Source: Apis mellifera
Taxonomy: Eukaryota > Arthropoda > Insecta > Hymenoptera > Apidae
DNA length: 64,000 nucleotides
Direction of reading: 5' to 3'
NCBI RefSeq assembly: GCF_003254395.2
Contig: NC_037643.1
Span: 2,074,501-2,138,500, forward strand
A program made the position numbers and the translations under genes. The notes under the pieces were generated by a model. It worked only from the letters and a program-made list of their open reading frames with translations. It searched no databases and was not told the origin of the DNA. The stretch's first letter is position 1, and every line of letters starts with the position of its first letter. Positions 61,339 through 64,000 of this stretch are shown in pieces.

Positions 61339-61414
61339 ATGTCAGATCAGGGATTAATTATTAGAACAGACATAGATAATAGAGGTCATCGCGTTGAAAT
61401 GGTTGTACTTACAG
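61339..61414 (+). CDS. Candidate small start exon
   Basis: An ATG with A at -3 (CGACAATGTC) opens MSDQGLIIRTDIDNRGHRVE, then MVVLT plus one base, followed by GTATTA, a weak to moderate donor at 61415; phase 1. The peptide looks protein-like and lies in a GC-richer patch (61260-61420), but it is unrecognised. It could start another gene continuing past the window, or be chance. Confidence 0.3.
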
Positions 61415-61639
61415 GTATTAGATACTCTTTTAATAAATTTTAATTTTAATTATGATAATTGGATAAATTTTTTATGTTGTTTGTTTTACATATTCATTTT
61501 AAGCACAACATTTATTAGAATTTATTGACAATCGATGAATAATTAATAATTAAATATATATTTTCTTATACTTGATATACAAATTGTTCTTGAATTCGTG
61601 ATATAATGCAAATATAAATTGGAAAGAAAAAAAAATACT

Positions 61640-61900
61640 TTCTTTTAAAGGTTTTGTTTTCAAATAAATCAAATTTGAAATTGACAAGTCAAATGATTTC
61701 TGATTGAATACAAATGAATTATCGATAGATGATTATTTTATATATATATATAGAAATAAATAAAAAATATAAAATAAAATTTTATCGCTTATGTCTTTTT
61801 TTTTTATGAAAATTGAGATTGTCAAAGAATTACAGTAAACAATGAATTTTCAAAAAGTACTTAAAAAGAATTTATTTCAGTTCTTTTTTTCATGTAAAAT
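61640..61900. mobile_element. Degenerate family A MITE-like fragment
   Basis: ACAAATGAATTATCGATAGA (about 61710) also occurs at about 11653 in the family A element, with similar flanking GTTTTCAAATAAATCAAATT sequence. No clear right border was found. Confidence 0.35.
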
Positions 61901-64000
61901 TTTTATCGATTTTTAATTTATTTATATTTAATTGGAAATTTCACTTTTATTTGAAAAATTTTTTAAACTGTAAAAGTATGAATTATATAAAGCATTTGAA
62001 TAATAAATTTACTTGTTATTTGTAATAATAAAAGATGATCAAAGCATTTTGAATTTTATAATTATTTAACACACCTTTATTCTTGTATATGTCGACAATT
62101 CTAACTATATCATAAATACATTTTCAAAATTATATATCATGCTCAATTGATTATGTTAAAAAAAACAAATATTCAATTTTATTCATTTTATTTACTGGAA
62201 AGAAAAATGAGAAATTAGAAATATTTTTACCTCCAAAATTGATTATAATGTAATAAAAAATCAAAGATCTATAATAAATCTTAGATGAACGATTAAGATA
62301 ATATTTACTGCTATTAATTTTTTTCTAATTATTTATCTCTTATCTTAAAACGATATCTACAAAGCATCATTGATTTTCAACGCAAGATAGATTAATAATG
62401 CTACTTATCACAAATTTTATTTTATATAACAAAATTATGAACAATTCTAAATATTTTTACTATTTCATTTTTTTATTAAAATTAAATATTATTTCTCGAT
62501 CTGCACTTGATTAAGTCGTAATACGAGTAATTAAGGATTATAAATCAAAATTTATATATTATTTATTGCCATGATAAAAATTTCATGATTATTCCAACAT
62601 TCTAATTTGAAAATATATTCACTTATTACGCAGGATACAATCCAAATAAGAATGTTGATTCTTCTTGAGTCACGCCACGCAAATGATGCAGCATGTTTCG
62701 ATTTCCGTATAAACGAAATTTTATGTACATTAACATATTTCACGCGTTTGAATTGATTGCTCGCGTTCCACGATTGAACAACAATTGAATTCCATGATTT
62801 AAACGGGGTTCCGCGAGTTCACAAAGTTGCTTCGTTAATTTAAATTTATGCTCCGCCATTGGATAAATGAAAATCGAATTATTCTTGCGGTTACCGTTTT
62901 TATTCAAAACACTTTATCACCGTAATATATACGGTATACGTGATTGTTATTCATTATTTTAACTTAGTAAAAATTCCTTTCGTGTGCGTGTGTATAAGTT
63001 ACGAAAATATTTTCCAAGTTTTTTTGCTTCGTTTCTACCTGTTATCTCATTTTAATCGAGATATGCTCGCATAATTGCTGATCGTATGAGGAAATACTTT
63101 GAACACGAGAAAAGGATTTTTTTGAAATTTTGCTAAATTGTGCGCATTTACGTGCAGATTCTATGTATACAAGAGATAAAAGAATTTTGAATATTCATTT
63201 CTTACTAGTTCCTTGAAATATTTAAATATTTAAAAATCTGTTTGTAAAATAACAAGAGAAAAATCTTAATTTTAAAAATTATAATTATAATGTAAACGAG
63301 GAATGTAAATATAAATACCGTGTTGAATGACTCTGCATTTTGTATCGATGCTATTGATTTTATGTAAATATCAAATTACAATAATAGGTATAATAGAATT
63401 TCACGTGTATGCATATATTTCAATGAAAAAAAAAAAAAAAAAAAAAGTTAAATTAATTTACACGTGTTAATTTAAATAAAAACACGAATCTCCACTTTAT
63501 TCATTATCTAATCAGATTCTATTATTGAAAGATGTATTTTTTATCATATTTTAAGTATAATTTAATATAAACGTGTATCGTATTAATTATTTCGTATGCT
63601 ATTGATTTTTAAAATAAATTGTTTATATAGTTTTCTAAAACTATACAAAATTTTTATCCATTTTTATCAATATTTTCAATATTCAAATTTAAAATTTAAA
63701 CAGTAAACAGGTTATCGAACAGTTGAAATCACTTTCAGAAAATCCGTTACTTCGATTCCTCCTTTTCCTTTCACATTTTATTTACACATTTTTCCGTAAG
63801 AAAATTTAAATTACGAAACCAGAACCAGCCACTCCACAATATCTTATCATATTATCCGATTCTTACTTACTCAGTTCCCCTACCTGGAAATTTTTTCCGA
63901 TATTAACCCACGCCATATTAACTCACCGTCCACGTTTCGATAGAACGAAATTCGCCATCGCAGACTTTCCTCTAGACTTTCCTTCTCTGTATGAGAGAGA
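61901..64000. other. AT-rich DNA with a GC-richer patch at 62620-62850
   Basis: The patch (CACGCCACGCAAATGATGCA, CGGGGTTCCGCGAGTTCAC) has no supported exon and may be regulatory. A poly-A run lies at 63427-63446. The last 250 nt become pyrimidine-rich. No RNA gene recognised. Confidence 0.35.

Noticed and set aside
1..64000. CRISPR arrays, bacterial operons, tRNA or rRNA genes
   Set aside because: No regularly spaced direct repeats of CRISPR type. Gene structure is intron-containing and eukaryotic. No tRNA cloverleaf or rRNA sequence was recognised by eye; a covariance-model scan would be needed to exclude small RNAs.

Overview
This is an AT-rich eukaryotic window from an insect, most probably a honeybee (Apis) or close hymenopteran. 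The evidence is a spliced troponin T gene with a very long C-terminal poly-glutamate tail, short introns in that gene, long AT-rich introns or intergenic DNA elsewhere, abundant microsatellites, small Tc1/mariner-like elements and BEL/Pao remnants. The species is an inference. No database search was possible.

Layout. (1) 1-4.8 kb: the 3' part of troponin T (TpnT, Drosophila upheld) on the + strand. At least ten exon positions are visible, including a mutually exclusive pair of 79-nt exons, and it ends in an acidic exon. The 5' end lies before the window or in unrecognised micro-exons. (2) 6.6-7.2 kb: a candidate promoter and untranslated first exon with a strong donor. (3) 7.5-26 kb: AT-rich DNA with several GC-richer islands, a signal-peptide-type start exon at 12.4 kb, two small start exons at 13.2 and 13.5 kb, three copies of a 171-bp tandem repeat, palindromic MITE-like elements, and two copies of a non-autonomous element with long terminal inverted repeats (22.2-23.9 and 25.2-26.6 kb). 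(4) 26.5-40.5 kb: a direct tandem segmental duplication. Each unit carries an intronless ORF (373 and 423 aa). Its C-terminal half is a BEL/Pao linker plus RNase H-like region with lost catalytic residues, and its N-terminal half is unrecognised. A broken integrase fragment follows each ORF. Unit 1 holds a 2.9-kb block missing from unit 2, and that block contains a plausible coding start exon at 29.9 kb. (5) 40.5-64 kb: mostly AT-rich non-coding DNA with islands, a further candidate start exon at 46.7 kb, a coding exon at 57.1 kb and another possible start exon at 61.3 kb.

Reading across the window: three candidate start exons (13.5, 29.9 and 46.7 kb) all end after two bases of a codon. The 57.1-kb exon opens with the single base that completes such a codon. 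This fits one large + strand gene with alternative promoters and first exons spliced to a common exon. The gene family is not recognised and the model is an inference needing RNA-seq. No + strand gene other than TpnT could be named, and no minus-strand gene is supported.
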